A DNA stretch of 64,000 nucleotides, from assembly GCA_039980455.1 (NCBI GenBank), contig JBDXCG010000003.1, positions 1 through 64,000 of the forward strand, in the 5' to 3' direction. Each line of letters opens with the position of its first letter. Positions within the stretch are counted from its first letter, which is position 1. Under the pieces are notes generated by a model. It saw only the letters and a program-made list of their open reading frames with translations, had not been told where the DNA came from and did not search any database. The position numbers and the translations under genes were made by a program. Source of the DNA: CALINF01 sp039980455 (GTDB lineage Bacteria; Pseudomonadota; Gammaproteobacteria; Pseudomonadales; Halieaceae). Positions 26,361 to 34,512 of this stretch are shown here, in pieces.

Positions 26361-29300
26361 ATGGGCAAAGATCACTCCAAGACGATTCGCAAGGTGTCCC
26401 TTGACGATAAATATGCGCTGGATGCCACGCGTGCCTACATGACTGGCATTGAGGCGTTGGTGCGTTTGCCAATGCTGCAGCATCAGCGCGATCAGCAGCG
26501 GGGCTTGAATACGGCGGCGTTTATCTCCGGCTATCGCGGTTCTCCGGTGGGTGGGGTCGACCAGGCCATGTGGAAGGCCAAGCCATGGCTGGAAAAGCAT
26601 AACGTTCATTTTCAGCCAGGGGTCAATGAAGATCTGGCGGCAACAGCGGTATGGGGCAGCCAGCAAACCAATCTGTTCGAGGGTGCCAAGTACGATGGCG
26701 TTTTTGGCATGTGGTACGGCAAAGGTCCAGGTGTCGACCGCAGCATGGACGTCATCAAGCATGCCAATGCGTTTGGAACCTCACGCTACGGTGGCGTATT
26801 GGCCGTGGCCGGTGATGACCACGCGTGTAAGTCATCTACGTTGCCGCATCAATCCGAGCATATGTTCATAGGCGCGTCGGTGCCGGTATTGAGCCCTTCA
26901 AATGTGCAGGAAGTACTTGATCTGGGTATTTTCGGCTGGGAGCTATCACGGTACAGCGGTTGCTGGGTTTCGCTAAAAGCCATTACCGAGAACATGGATT
27001 CGGCTATTTCTGCCGATATCGATCCCAATCGCATTCAAATCGTTATTCCCGAAGACTTTGAGCTGCCGGTTGATGGCGTACACGGCCGCTGGCCCGACAA
27101 ACCATTAGAGCAAGAGCTTCGTCTTAATAAATACAAGATCTACGCCGCGCGAGAGTTTGCGCGAGTGAATAATCTCAATCGTATCGTTATCGATAGCCCC
27201 AAGGCTCGTTTGGGCATTGCCACAACGGGCAAGGCGTATCTCGATGTGATGCAGGCCCTTGAAGATATGGGTATTACGGATGCCGTTGCAGCCGAACTGG
27301 GTCTGCGTGTTTACAAAATTGGTATGAGCTGGCCGCTTGAGCCACGGATGTCGCATCAGTTTGCCGAGGGTCTCGAGGAGATTCTGGTGGTTGAGGAAAA
27401 GCGCTCTATTATCGAGGATCAACTCACCGGGCAGCTCTACAATAATCCAGTGGCCGCACGTCCCCGCGTGATTGGCGAGTTTGATGAGCACGGCGCCGAT
27501 CTACTCCCTAACCTCTCGGAGTTAACACCCGCGATGGTTGCTCTGGCGATCGCCGGCCGTATCAAGCGATTCTATCAATCAGAGACTATGGATCAGCGAA
27601 TTCGCTGGATCGAAGAGAAGGAGCGCTCCTTGGCATTGCCGCGCGACACGATAGAGCGCGTGCCGCACTTCTGCTCAGGGTGTCCGCACAACACCTCAAC
27701 CAAAGTACCAGAGGGCAGCCATGCTCTCGGCGGCATTGGCTGTCACTACATGGCAACGTGGATGCCTGACCGCGAGACTCACACCTTCACCCAGATGGGC
27801 GGCGAAGGTGCTACCTGGATCGGCCAGGCTCCCTTTACAGAAACACCGCACGTGTTCCAGAACCTCGGTGATGGCACCTATTTTCACTCAGGCATTTTGG
27901 CGGTTCGCGCAGCTGTGTCTTCCGGTGTGAATATCACATACAAGATTCTTTACAACGACGCAGTCGCCATGACGGGGGGGCAGCCTATCGATGGCAGTCT
28001 TAGCGTTGAAGACCTGATCTACCAATTGCGTGGCGAAGGTGTAAGGCGTATTGCCCTAGTGAGTGATGAGCCCGAAAACTGGCGCGGAGATTTTCGCTCG
28101 ATCCCCGGCTACTCCCTCCATCACCGGGACGAAATGGACACGCTGCAGAAAGAGCTGCGAGAGTTTAAAGGTACATCTGTCATTGTCTACCAGCAGACCT
28201 GTGCCGCAGAGAAACGTCGTCGCCGCAAGAAAGGCACACTGGTCGATCCCACCAAGCGGCTGTTCATCAATGACGCTGTGTGCGAAGGCTGTGGCGATTG
28301 CAGTGTTAAATCGAATTGTCTATCAGTGCTGCCAAAGGCAACCGAGCTGGGTCGCAAGCGTGAAATTGATCAGAGCGCCTGCAATAAGGATTACAGCTGT
28401 GCTAAAGGCTTCTGCCCAAGCTTCGTCACCGTACTTGGCGGCAGCTTGCGCAAGCCCAGCGCAGGTAAGGCGGATCAAACCATTCTTTTCGACCCACTGC
28501 CCGAGCCCACACTGCCTAATCTCGATCGTCCGTGGAACACGGTTGTAACCGGGGTTGGCGGTACCGGTGTGTTGACTATTACGGCACTGGTGGCGATGGC
28601 AGCGCATATCGAAGGCAAGGGCTGTGCAACACTCAATCAGACTGGTCTGGCGCAGAAATTCGGCGCTGTAGTTAGCCATGTGCGTGTCAGCCAAACTCAA
28701 GAGGGTATTCAGGCAGTGCGCATCCCTGCGGGTGAAGCTGATTTGCTGCTCGGCTGTGACCTGGTTGTTACCTCTACGTATGAAGCGATGGGTAAAGCAG
28801 CGCAAGGGCGTACGCATACTGTAGTGAACAGCGCTGAGGTTCCAACATCGGCTTTCGTTCTTGATCCCGATGCCAAATTTCCAACCAAAGCGATGCAAGA
28901 CAAGGTAATCAATGAGGTGGGCGAGGACGACTGTCACTTTATCGATGCAACTCGCATAGCAACACGCCTGCTGGGTGATTCAATTGGCAGCAATTTGTTC
29001 TTGCTCGGCTTTGCCTGGCAGCGTGGCCTGGTGCCTGTCTCTGCTGCTGCACTGGAACAGGCGATAGATCTCAATGGCGTGGCCACAGAGTTCAATAAGC
29101 AGGCTTTTTTGTGGGGTCGCCGCTGTGCTGACCAACCCGATAAAGTCATGCAGGTGGTGGGCGAGGCAGATACCGCACCTCGCGCATTGGATCTCGATGA
29201 GACGATTGCTGATCGAGTACAGCGGCTGACTGATTATCAGGATACAGCCTACGCGCAGCGTTATATTGAGGTAGTGCAGCGGATCCGCAGTGCCGATCCG

Positions 29301-29858
29301 CGTTCGCAGGAAGCTGATTCCATCACGATGGCTGTGGCACGCAATTTGTACAAGTTGATGGCGTACAAGGATGAGTACGAAGTGGCTCGCTTGTACAGCA
29401 ACGGCGAATTCAAGCAGCAGTTGCGGGAAAAATTTGAAGGCGACTTTGAGGTGCGCTTCAATCTTGCGCCACCGATGTTCAGTAAGCGAGACCCTGAGAC
29501 TGGCCACCTACTCAAACGCGAGTTTGGCCCTTGGATTATGCAGGCGTTCGCTTTGCTTGCGCCTTTCAAGTTTCTGCGGGGCACCCGCTTTGACCTGTTT
29601 GGATACACGCAGGAGCGTAAGCAAGAGCGGCAGGATATCGCCGATTATATCGAGTTGCTCGAACAGCTCGGTGCGGGTCTTGATCAACACAATTACGTGC
29701 CGGCATTGGAACTGGCGCAGATTCCTCGGAAGTTGCGCGGCTATGGGCACGTGAAGGATCGAAACCGTGAGCTGCTTGCCTTCAGACATTCGGAGCTACT
29801 GCGCATGTTCAATGGTGAGATAGAAACATCCGCTGTAAAAATCGTTGAGGCGGCCTGA
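26361..29858 (+). CDS. Indolepyruvate ferredoxin oxidoreductase, fused alpha-gamma form
   Basis: About 1165 residues from ATG 26361 (the frame opens 15 bases earlier with TTG). Thiamine-diphosphate/Fe-S enzyme that oxidatively decarboxylates aryl- or branched 2-oxoacids to acyl-CoA, giving electrons to ferredoxin. Order: pyrimidine-binding domain (SGYRGSPVGGVDQA), transketolase-like C-terminal segment, PP domain (CSGCPHN, then GGEGATWIGQAPF), a cluster region (CEGCGDCSVKSNC, CNKDYSCAKGFCP), and a C-terminal gamma-type domain (VTGVGGTGVLTITALVAMAA). Fused IorA/IorB-like proteins of this size are known in proteobacteria. With leucine dehydrogenase downstream it suggests a deaminate-then-decarboxylate route. 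Confidence 0.9.
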   Translation: MGKDHSKTIRKVSLDDKYALDATRAYMTGIEALVRLPMLQHQRDQQRGLNTAAFISGYRGSPVGGVDQAMWKAKPWLEKHNVHFQPGVNEDLAATAVWGSQQTNLFEGAKYDGVFGMWYGKGPGVDRSMDVIKHANAFGTSRYGGVLAVAGDDHACKSSTLPHQSEHMFIGASVPVLSPSNVQEVLDLGIFGWELSRYSGCWVSLKAITENMDSAISADIDPNRIQIVIPEDFELPVDGVHGRWPDKPLEQELRLNKYKIYAAREFARVNNLNRIVIDSPKARLGIATTGKAYLDVMQALEDMGITDAVAAELGLRVYKIGMSWPLEPRMSHQFAEGLEEILVVEEKRSIIEDQLTGQLYNNPVAARPRVIGEFDEHGADLLPNLSELTPAMVALAIAGRIKRFYQSETMDQRIRWIEEKERSLALPRDTIERVPHFCSGCPHNTSTKVPEGSHALGGIGCHYMATWMPDRETHTFTQMGGEGATWIGQAPFTETPHVFQNLGDGTYFHSGILAVRAAVSSGVNITYKILYNDAVAMTGGQPIDGSLSVEDLIYQLRGEGVRRIALVSDEPENWRGDFRSIPGYSLHHRDEMDTLQKELREFKGTSVIVYQQTCAAEKRRRRKKGTLVDPTKRLFINDAVCEGCGDCSVKSNCLSVLPKATELGRKREIDQSACNKDYSCAKGFCPSFVTVLGGSLRKPSAGKADQTILFDPLPEPTLPNLDRPWNTVVTGVGGTGVLTITALVAMAAHIEGKGCATLNQTGLAQKFGAVVSHVRVSQTQEGIQAVRIPAGEADLLLGCDLVVTSTYEAMGKAAQGRTHTVVNSAEVPTSAFVLDPDAKFPTKAMQDKVINEVGEDDCHFIDATRIATRLLGDSIGSNLFLLGFAWQRGLVPVSAAALEQAIDLNGVATEFNKQAFLWGRRCADQPDKVMQVVGEADTAPRALDLDETIADRVQRLTDYQDTAYAQRYIEVVQRIRSADPRSQEADSITMAVARNLYKLMAYKDEYEVARLYSNGEFKQQLREKFEGDFEVRFNLAPPMFSKRDPETGHLLKREFGPWIMQAFALLAPFKFLRGTRFDLFGYTQERKQERQDIADYIELLEQLGAGLDQHNYVPALELAQIPRKLRGYGHVKDRNRELLAFRHSELLRMFNGEIETSAVKIVEAA

Positions 29859-29898
29859 AGCTCGCCTGTACGCCAATAATAATCAATAAGGAACTGTC

Positions 29899-30969
29899 AT
29901 GAGTGTATTTTCAGCCCCGGCCTATGATGAGCACGAACTTGTCTCGTTTCACACAGATGTGCGATCTGGTTTACGCGCGATTATTGCAGTGCACAACACA
30001 GTGTTGGGCCCGGGTGTGGGTGGCTGCCGCATGTACCCCTATGCCAGCGATGAAGAGGCATTGCATGATGTGTTGCGACTCTCCAGAGGAATGACCTACA
30101 AGTCAGCGCTGGCGGGCTTGCCTCTGGGTGGCGGTAAATCGGTGATCATCGGCGATCCACACACGCAGAAGAGCCGAGCAATGATGTTGGCTATGGCTGA
30201 CTTTGTAGAATCGCAGAGTGGCCGCTACGTCGCAGCAGAGGATTCAGGTACAGGCGTTGACGATATGCGCGTCATGGCAGAGCGTACATCTTTTGTCAGT
30301 GGGCTTGAGGACAACGAGCACGGTGGAGACCCTTCGCCCAGCACAGCGTTGGGTGTGTATCTCGCGATTCGTACCGCCGTTAAACACAGGCTCGGCGTAG
30401 ATTCATTAGAGGGAGTATCGGTTGCTATTCAGGGTCTGGGCCACGTTGGCTACTATCTGGCGAGGCACTTAAAGGCAGATGGAGCCCGGGTACTGGGTGC
30501 TGATGTGAATCAGGACAATCTGGATCGTGCCGTGCTTGATCTGGACGTTGAGGTTGTATCACCGCAGGATATCCTCTCGGCGCAGGCAGATGTATTCGCA
30601 CCCTGTGCAATGGGGGCGGTATTGAATAGTGAAACGATAGGTATGCTGCGCTCAGGTATCATTGCCGGAGCTGCGAACAATCAGCTGGCAACCGAGGAAG
30701 ATGGTCAGGCTCTGCAGGAACGAGGCATTCTCTACTGCCCGGATTTCTTGATCAACGCAGGTGGTATTGTTGATGTGCACCATCAGCGGATTGGTTCGAG
30801 TAATGCCGTGAAGTACGAGCACATACAGCGCATTGAGAACACGTTGGCAGAAGTACTCAAGCGGGCCGATGAATGCCATACACAGACCCAGCAGATCGCT
30901 GAGCAACTCGCCGAGGAATACTTGGCGGTAGCTGGCAAGGTCGCTACGCCATTACGAGCAGTAGGCTAG
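29899..30969 (+). CDS. Leucine/valine/phenylalanine-type amino acid dehydrogenase
   Basis: NAD-dependent oxidative deamination of branched-chain or aromatic amino acids to 2-oxoacids. 356 residues. The catalytic region has Lys68 (GMTYKSA) and Lys80 (LPLGGGKSVI); GPGVGGCRMYPY (38-48) is diagnostic of the Leu/Phe/Val branch. The Rossmann motif is IQGLGHVGYYLARHL. It follows the 2-oxoacid oxidoreductase by 40 bp with AAGGA before its ATG, so the two probably form an operon converting amino acids to acyl-CoA. Confidence 0.9.
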   Translation: MSVFSAPAYDEHELVSFHTDVRSGLRAIIAVHNTVLGPGVGGCRMYPYASDEEALHDVLRLSRGMTYKSALAGLPLGGGKSVIIGDPHTQKSRAMMLAMADFVESQSGRYVAAEDSGTGVDDMRVMAERTSFVSGLEDNEHGGDPSPSTALGVYLAIRTAVKHRLGVDSLEGVSVAIQGLGHVGYYLARHLKADGARVLGADVNQDNLDRAVLDLDVEVVSPQDILSAQADVFAPCAMGAVLNSETIGMLRSGIIAGAANNQLATEEDGQALQERGILYCPDFLINAGGIVDVHHQRIGSSNAVKYEHIQRIENTLAEVLKRADECHTQTQQIAEQLAEEYLAVAGKVATPLRAVG

Positions 30970-31748
30970 GGAAGATTCTCTTTAGTGCCGCCTGGCACAG
31001 CGATGTCGTTTGGCTCTAGGTGTAAGTAGCGCCTGAGATAGTGTACTGCCAGATAGAAGGGCCCTGTATCCAGTAATGCGACTGTGGCTTTGAACAGGTA
31101 GTTGCTGCCAATGAGTATCAGCAGTGTGTTGAACGCCATGTCGCCGCGCATGAACGCGGCGCCGAAGGTTACCGTGATAACCATCACAGAATCGACCATC
31201 TGACTCATCAGTGTGCTGAAGTTGTTGCGTACCCACAAATACTTTCCTTTAGTCACCCTTTTCCAGAAGTGAAAAAGCTGCACATCACAGTATTGGGCGG
31301 CTATATAGGCCAACATGCTCGCGAATACGGCCCCGGAGGTCGTGGCGTAGATCAACTGGTATAGTCCTACGCTGTTCTCTACGATGTCGCCATTGGGCAG
31401 CGCCACTGGCTCAGCCAGTTGCAGAATCTGCCAGGGTGGCATGTTGTCAACTGGCACTGATGGGATTGCGTTTCCCAGAAACAGCACGGCTAGGATCAAG
31501 AAGTTTAGCCCCAACCCGACACTGACCAGAAAATTAGCCCGTGCTTTACCGTAGAGCTCGCAGATCAGGTCGGTGCATAAAAAAGTAAGAGGGTAGGGCA
31601 ATACACCTACCGCTAATGCCATGGGGCCCAGCTGAACAAAGCGGGTAATACCGATCACATTCAGCAGTGTCATGGCGCACAGGAATGTGCCTGCCAGTAT
31701 TAGGAATACTCGCTCCCTGCGCTCCCAGACTACTTCGAATGACGCCAT
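30966..31748 (-). CDS. yhhQ: Queuosine precursor transporter (YhhQ/VUT family)
   Basis: 260 residues, about six helices. Family signature strings are YPLTFLCTDLICELYGKARA and DVQLFHFWKRVTKGKYLWVRNN followed by STLMSQMVDS. These proteins import queuosine precursors such as preQ0/preQ1 across the inner membrane. A long central insertion (about residues 85-120) separates the helices, as in larger members of the family. Its end overlaps the leucine dehydrogenase stop by four bases, convergent. The adjacent SDR is on the same strand, three bases upstream. Confidence 0.85.
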   Translation of the reverse strand: MASFEVVWERRERVFLILAGTFLCAMTLLNVIGITRFVQLGPMALAVGVLPYPLTFLCTDLICELYGKARANFLVSVGLGLNFLILAVLFLGNAIPSVPVDNMPPWQILQLAEPVALPNGDIVENSVGLYQLIYATTSGAVFASMLAYIAAQYCDVQLFHFWKRVTKGKYLWVRNNFSTLMSQMVDSVMVITVTFGAAFMRGDMAFNTLLILIGSNYLFKATVALLDTGPFYLAVHYLRRYLHLEPNDIAVPGGTKENLP

Positions 31749-31751
31749 GCC

Positions 31752-32453
31752 TCAGGCCTCCTTCTGACCGAGATTGGCGTGCAGTACCGCGCCGTTGATA
31801 ACAGGGTTCTGGTGTGCCCAAAAGAGCAGTTCGGAGATCTCTTGGGGAGCGATCAATCTGTCGAAGCTATTCATAGCGCCGATAGATTGAATCACGCCGC
31901 TGTCATTGCCTAGATGAGTGCGCAACATTTCGGTGTCGGTAAAGCCCGGGCATATCAGCGCTGTATGAATGCCGCTGCCCATTAGGTCTTGGCAGGTGGC
32001 ACGCATTATCCCAAGTTGAGCGTGTTTCGACACAACGTAACTGAACGAGCCGGGTACTGCTTTCTCAGACAAGGTGCTGCCGACATAAAGAAGACTAGAG
32101 CTACGCGGCATCGACGGGAGCAATGCTTGATTCAGACTATTGATGGCAACAACGTTTGTCTCCAGAACTGCTCTTAAGTCGGCGCTCGCACAAGCCTCTG
32201 TACTGTCCTTGCGCATTTGCGCGGCGTTGTGAATCAGGGTGACTGATTCGGACTGGCTAACCTGCTGCGCAAGACTCGCACATGCCGTAGCAATCGAGCT
32301 GTCGTCCGCCAGATCAACAGCTATATTCTCCACGCCCTCAACCGGGCATGCGCGACGAGAGAGGTTGAATACGGTAAATCCCTCATGCAGAAAGCGTTCC
32401 GCGGTGGCGCATCCGATGCCGACGCTGGCACCCGTTATGATTGCTACCTTCAT
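31752..32453 (-). CDS. Short-chain dehydrogenase/reductase
   Basis: Classical SDR, about 233 residues from ATG 32453 (the open frame to 32501 adds an unlikely leader). NAD(P)-binding TGASVGIG is at 7-14 and catalytic YVVSK (Tyr139, Lys143) at 139-143. The usual NNAG is HNAA (75-78). The overall look is that of the sepiapterin-reductase/benzil-reductase branch, but the substrate is not predictable. It lies directly upstream of yhhQ and close to a PTPS-like gene, which raises a possible pteridine connection. Confidence 0.75.
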   Translation of the reverse strand: MKVAIITGASVGIGCATAERFLHEGFTVFNLSRRACPVEGVENIAVDLADDSSIATACASLAQQVSQSESVTLIHNAAQMRKDSTEACASADLRAVLETNVVAINSLNQALLPSMPRSSSLLYVGSTLSEKAVPGSFSYVVSKHAQLGIMRATCQDLMGSGIHTALICPGFTDTEMLRTHLGNDSGVIQSIGAMNSFDRLIAPQEISELLFWAHQNPVINGAVLHANLGQKEA

Positions 32454-32622
32454 TAAGAAAGTCCTGTCTAATTGGTATCGGTTCAATATTCCTGACCGCA
32501 TGATAGCGTACTGACGCGGTCCTGCTTAACTTGTTGCAACCACTATCGTGGCGATAGCCCTGCGCTTTACAAACTGGCCATGGTCTACACTGTGGTTAAC
32601 TATCAGTCTAGCTGGAGGCGTT

Positions 32623-33135
32623 ATGGGCGACCTTACACTCTCTACAACGGCAATGTGGGCCGAAATCATAGGCGCAGGCAGTATTGTTACGGGCTTGATC
32701 GTCGGTTGGTTTCAGTTGCGCAATTTTCGTATCCAACAGCGCGACGTCGTCGCAATCAATCTCGCGCAGACTTTCTATAGTAAGGACCTGGCGCGCGCAA
32801 TCACGTTGATTCAGCAGGTGCCAGATGGCGTCTCTCGGGAGGAGTTGCGCCAACGCGGACATGCCTACGAAGAAGCTGCGATCACTGTTGTAACGTCGTT
32901 TGAAACAATGGGTCTTCTGGTTTTTAAGCGTATCGCACCTATGGAGCTGGTAATGGACCTTGCCGGCGGTATTGTCTCGGTGATGAACCGCAAACTGGGT
33001 AGCTGGCAGGAAGAGTTGCGCATAGAACAGGATCAGCCGTCATGGGGCGAGTGGTTTCAGTGGCTTGGGGAGCAGGCACAGCGCCGTAAAACGGTCAAAG
33101 TTCCCGCCCATATCCAGCACCGAGACTGGCGTTAG
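32623..33135 (+). CDS. Small membrane-anchored hypothetical protein
   Basis: 170 residues from ATG 32623, chosen because TGGAGG sits six bases upstream; the frame extends back to a GTG at 32548 without support. One N-terminal membrane helix (about 10-27) is followed by a helical cytoplasmic domain (QRDVVAINLAQTFYSKDLARAI, then EEAAITVVTSFETMGLLVFKRI). The layout resembles DUF4760-type proteins with an N-terminal anchor. No enzymatic motif. It lies in the divergent group between the SDR and the PTPS-like gene, with no direct functional hint. Confidence 0.6.
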   Translation: MGDLTLSTTAMWAEIIGAGSIVTGLIVGWFQLRNFRIQQRDVVAINLAQTFYSKDLARAITLIQQVPDGVSREELRQRGHAYEEAAITVVTSFETMGLLVFKRIAPMELVMDLAGGIVSVMNRKLGSWQEELRIEQDQPSWGEWFQWLGEQAQRRKTVKVPAHIQHRDWR

Positions 33136-33193
33136 CTTGCACTGCGAGCTGTGAGTCAACACAATAGAGCGCAGTTTATGATGGAACGCTTAC

Positions 33194-33673
33194 ATGGAAC
33201 GATTGACTACGCTGCTTATCGACAAGGAAAGCCACAAGTTCTCCGCAGCACATTACACAATATTTTCAGCGCAGGAGCGTGAGCGTCTGCACGGACACAA
33301 TTACTCGGTATCTGCTCGCTTTGTAGCGCCTATGGGCGACAATGGCTTTTCGGCGGACTACAACGTGTACAAGTCACGCCTCAAAGTCCTGTGTGATGAG
33401 CTCGACGAATATATGATTCTTGCGGGTGATTCGCCCCACCAATCCATCGAGCAGCAGGGAGAGAACTACCTCGTTCGCTTTGCGAAGGATGAAATGCGAT
33501 TCCTGTGCTGCGATACGCTGGTATTGCCTATTACCAACGCGACGGTGGAGGAATTTTCTCATCATCTACTCGGTCGCCTGCTGGAAATCTCCGAGGGAGA
33601 CGATTTGCGCGAAGTAGAAGTTTGCGTGGCCTCTGGTCCCGGGCAGAAAGGTTGTGCGCTCTGGGTTGCCTGA
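33194..33673 (+). CDS. PTPS/QueD-like protein lacking the catalytic residues
   Basis: 159 residues with the T-fold pattern of 6-pyruvoyl-tetrahydropterin/6-carboxytetrahydropterin synthases. Zinc ligands appear intact: His20 (KFSAAH) and His33/His35 (LHGHNY). The catalytic Cys, normally four residues before HGH, is Arg29, and the Asp-His pair of the LDHxxL motif is Asp71-Glu72. The substrate-end Glu motif is replaced by ASGPGQKGC. It therefore should not be named QueD on similarity alone. It is either a divergent PTPS subfamily with another chemistry or a non-catalytic binder. Neighbours are an SDR and a queuosine-precursor transporter on the opposite strand. Confidence 0.75.
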   Translation: MERLTTLLIDKESHKFSAAHYTIFSAQERERLHGHNYSVSARFVAPMGDNGFSADYNVYKSRLKVLCDELDEYMILAGDSPHQSIEQQGENYLVRFAKDEMRFLCCDTLVLPITNATVEEFSHHLLGRLLEISEGDDLREVEVCVASGPGQKGCALWVA

Positions 33674-33715
33674 TACGCTTTCCCCGAGAGGCATTTTTCC
33701 CTATGCTACGGATTG

Positions 33716-33721
33716 TATAAT
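33716..33721 (+). promoter_or_regulatory. Consensus -10 upstream of aqpZ
   Basis: Perfect TATAAT 71 bases before the aqpZ ATG at 33793. The -35 at the right distance is T-rich but poor. The only gene it can serve is the aquaporin. Confidence 0.45.
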
Positions 33722-33792
33722 TTTTGCACAGTGTGGGAGAGCTACTGGCTGGCTACACAAAGAATACGTCTAATAATAATGGAGAAAACACT

Positions 33793-34485
33793 ATGTCGAT
33801 GAGCAAAAAACTGGGCGCCGAATTTATCGGAACGTTTTGGCTTGTATTGGGCGGGTGCGGTAGTGCCGTGCTGGCTGCTGGCTTTCCTGAACTCGGTATC
33901 GGATTTGTTGGCGTCGCTTTGGCGTTTGGTCTGACAGTACTGACGATGGCTTTTGCGATTGGGCACATATCGGGTTGCCACCTCAACCCGGCGGTTTCAG
34001 TAGGTCTCATGGTAGGCGGACGATTTAGCGCATCGGAACTGGGGCCGTATGTTGTGGCTCAAGTTTTAGGTGGCATCGTAGGCGCGGCGGTTTTGTATGT
34101 CATTGCCAGTGGTCAGGCCGGGTTTGAGACCGCGGGCTTTGCGTCCAATGGTTACGGTGAACATTCTCCTGGGGGCTACAGCCTCGTTGCCGCCCTGGTT
34201 ACTGAGATAGTGATGACGTTCATGTTCCTGATTATCATTCTGGGTGCAACCGATAAACGGGCCCCGGCAGGTTTTGCCCCGATTGCTATCGGTTTGGGTC
34301 TGACGTTGATTCACTTGATAAGCATTCCCGTGACCAATACCTCCGTAAACCCGGCTCGTAGCACCGGCGTTGCATTGTTTGAAGGCGGCTGGGCCCTATC
34401 GCAGCTGTGGCTGTTCTGGGTAGCCCCCATTGTTGGGGCAGCACTGGCAGGTGTTGTTTACAACTGGCTGGGTAGCGAAGAGTAA
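33793..34485 (+). CDS. aqpZ: AqpZ, aquaporin
   Basis: 230 residues from ATG 33793, which has GGAG eight bases upstream and yields the typical AqpZ beginning (KKLGAEFIGTFWLVLGGCGSA). Both NPA boxes are present: HLNPAVS and VNPARSTG, the latter providing the filter Arg. The His and other filter positions fit a water-selective AqpZ rather than a glycerol channel. Six helices, inner membrane. Single gene, convergent with prlC. Confidence 0.93.
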   Translation: MSMSKKLGAEFIGTFWLVLGGCGSAVLAAGFPELGIGFVGVALAFGLTVLTMAFAIGHISGCHLNPAVSVGLMVGGRFSASELGPYVVAQVLGGIVGAAVLYVIASGQAGFETAGFASNGYGEHSPGGYSLVAALVTEIVMTFMFLIIILGATDKRAPAGFAPIAIGLGLTLIHLISIPVTNTSVNPARSTGVALFEGGWALSQLWLFWVAPIVGAALAGVVYNWLGSEE

Positions 34486-34496
34486 CCTTCGCTACC
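34471..34496. terminator. Stem-loop over the aqpZ stop codon
   Basis: A perfect 10-bp stem (GGTAGCGAAG 34471-34480 with CTTCGCTACC 34487-34496) encloses a 6-base loop. It spans the last codons and stop of aqpZ, in the gap to the convergent prlC gene (ends 34513). There is no U-tract on either side, so it would act as an RNA-end stabiliser or weak terminator rather than a classical intrinsic terminator. Confidence 0.45.
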
Positions 34497-34512
34497 ACTC
34501 GCTACTGCACAC

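Noticed and set aside
28323..28937. 204-residue minus-strand reading frame inside the oxidoreductase gene
   Set aside because: Overlaps the functional Fe-S and gamma domains on the other strand; composition and lack of signals mark it as a shadow.
33194..33673. Naming the T-fold gene queD
   Set aside because: The catalytic Cys and the Asp-His pair are replaced, so 6-carboxytetrahydropterin synthase activity is not supported.
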